This document shows positions 63,404 through 64,000 of a stretch of DNA of 64,000 nt, piece after piece. The position numbers and the translations under genes were made by a program. The DNA is from Verrucomicrobia bacterium CG1_02_43_26 (GTDB lineage: Bacteria; Verrucomicrobiota; Verrucomicrobiia; Opitutales; CG1-02-43-26), in the NCBI GenBank assembly GCA_001872735.1, contig MNWT01000013.1, positions 62,001 to 126,000 of the forward strand, given 5' to 3'. Positions within the stretch are counted from its first letter, which is position 1; each line of letters begins with the position of its first letter. The notes under the pieces were generated by a model. The model had not been told where the DNA came from. It ran no database searches and worked only from the letters and a program-made list of their open reading frames with translations.

Positions 63404-64000
63404 CTATTCTTTGTGGGTGTAAGTTAAGTTCTTCTCTTTAATTTCATTCCAATTCCCCGAAACCCAATCAATCGCTTCTCCTAAACCGGTATCGATTGAA
63501 ATTTCCGGCTTCCATCCAAATTGTTTTCGGGCTTTTGTGGAGTCTATAACGTAGGCCGAGTCTTGCCCTAGCCTTTCGCCTACGATCTCCGTGGCTTCTT
63601 CAAATTTTTTGCCTGAAATCTCACACATCTTCTCTACGATTTCTCTTACAGAATGCCCTCTATCTGGTGAAAAATGGTAAATAGAACCTATATCGCCTTG
63701 TTCCATGGCCATCATTTCGCCTTTTGAAACATCTCTTATATGAATAAATGATTTTACCGCAACACCTCCTCCGTGCAGTTGAACTTTTTTATCCAACTGT
63801 TGGTAGATGGCGGTTCTGGGAATGATCTTAAACAGTTGTTGCCTTGGCCCATAAACATTTGTTGCCCGTATCATCGTCAACGGGAAGCCGAAGTTCTTAA
63901 CGAGTGTAAATAAAAAGAGATCACCCGCGGCTTTCGAGGCGGCATAGGGCGTCGTTGGGTTCATCGGAGAGGCTTCGGTAACAACACCTTCACAATTGCC
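63404..64000 (-). CDS. NDP-sugar epimerase/dehydratase (extended SDR), partial at the right edge
   Basis: The visible C-terminal part has NCEGVVTEASP then NPTTPYAASKAAGDLF with the catalytic Tyr and Lys, VYGPRQQLFKIIPRTAI, FIHIRDVSKGEMMA and RKQFGWKPEISIDTGL. These are typical of CDP- or dTDP-glucose 4,6-dehydratases and UDP-sugar 4-epimerases. An ATG at 63964 is internal: the frame stays open from there to the last base of the window, so the N-terminal NAD-binding part lies outside. It is the first gene seen of the minus-strand glycan unit. Confidence 0.85.
   Translation of the reverse strand, partial: GNCEGVVTEASPMNPTTPYAASKAAGDLFLFTLVKNFGFPLTMIRATNVYGPRQQLFKIIPRTAIYQQLDKKVQLHGGGVAVKSFIHIRDVSKGEMMAMEQGDIGSIYHFSPDRGHSVREIVEKMCEISGKKFEEATEIVGERLGQDSAYVIDSTKARKQFGWKPEISIDTGLGEAIDWVSGNWNEIKEKNLTYTHKE

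Noticed and set aside
1-64000. tRNA, rRNA, CRISPR array, insertion sequence or phage genes
   Set aside because: No cloverleaf-like genes, regularly spaced repeats, transposase or integrase genes were recognised on either strand.

Overview
The window reads as a bacterial chromosome segment of moderate to low GC with densely packed, often 4-bp-overlapping genes and few clear Shine-Dalgarno sequences. Nothing fixes the taxon. The LexA type, the GldA/F/G-like ABC export operon, the NfeD-NfeD-FloA operon, the fused CcsA protein and the glycan loci would fit Verrucomicrobiota (Opitutae-like), but this is a low-to-moderate confidence inference. UGA is used as an ordinary stop codon in many genes. 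No rRNA, tRNA, CRISPR array, insertion sequence or prophage was seen.

Layout. (1) 1-7924, minus strand: a complete tryptophan operon running promoter, leader peptide, trpE, trpG, class II DAHP synthase, trpD, trpC, trpF, trpB, trpA; trpA runs off the left edge. The leader peptide (7810-7869) carries two Trp codons and overlaps a possible RNA stem, which points to attenuation. (2) 7994-8638: two tandem glycine-zipper lipoprotein genes; the first has a UGA exactly where the lipobox cysteine should be. (3) 8668-17722: housekeeping genes, namely recN, a GldA/GldF/GldG-like exporter operon, lexA with its own promoter and a direct-repeat operator candidate, rodA and an RNase E/G. (4) 17733-20101: HAD phosphatase, initiating sugar-phosphate transferase and hemB of the non-zinc type.

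(5) 20224-39151: a large surface-polysaccharide locus. It holds a Wzx flippase, a Wzy polymerase/ligase, a duplicated pair of glycosyltransferases at its two ends, a GDP-heptose-like activation pair (HddA/HddC-like) with epimerases and a C-methyltransferase, a dTDP-sugar branch (RmlA, RmlB and a plant UER1-like epimerase/reductase in place of RmlC plus RmlD), several GT4 and GT2 enzymes and a UDP-glucuronate 4-epimerase. (6) 39385-42317: an island of three genes with no recognised function. Two are paralogs that may be Fic-fold proteins without the Fic active-site motif; the third is a secreted protein. (7) 42345-49717: cytochrome c assembly protein CcsA, a coiled-coil/HTH DNA-binding protein, an NfeD-NfeD-FloA-hypothetical membrane-microdomain operon, and RodZ. 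(8) 49830-64000, minus strand: a second glycan locus with four GT2 enzymes, a two-subunit transketolase, three SDRs, an aldo/keto reductase, an FkbM and a C-methyltransferase, and a sugar-nucleotide dehydratase/epimerase cut by the right edge. Three adjacent GT2 proteins share a C-terminal Rossmann-like module present four times in all.

The most unusual points are the shared GT2 module, the degenerate Fic-like pair, the UGA at a lipobox cysteine, the Trp leader, the RmlC-less rhamnose-type branch, and promoters that place the start codon almost at the predicted transcription start.
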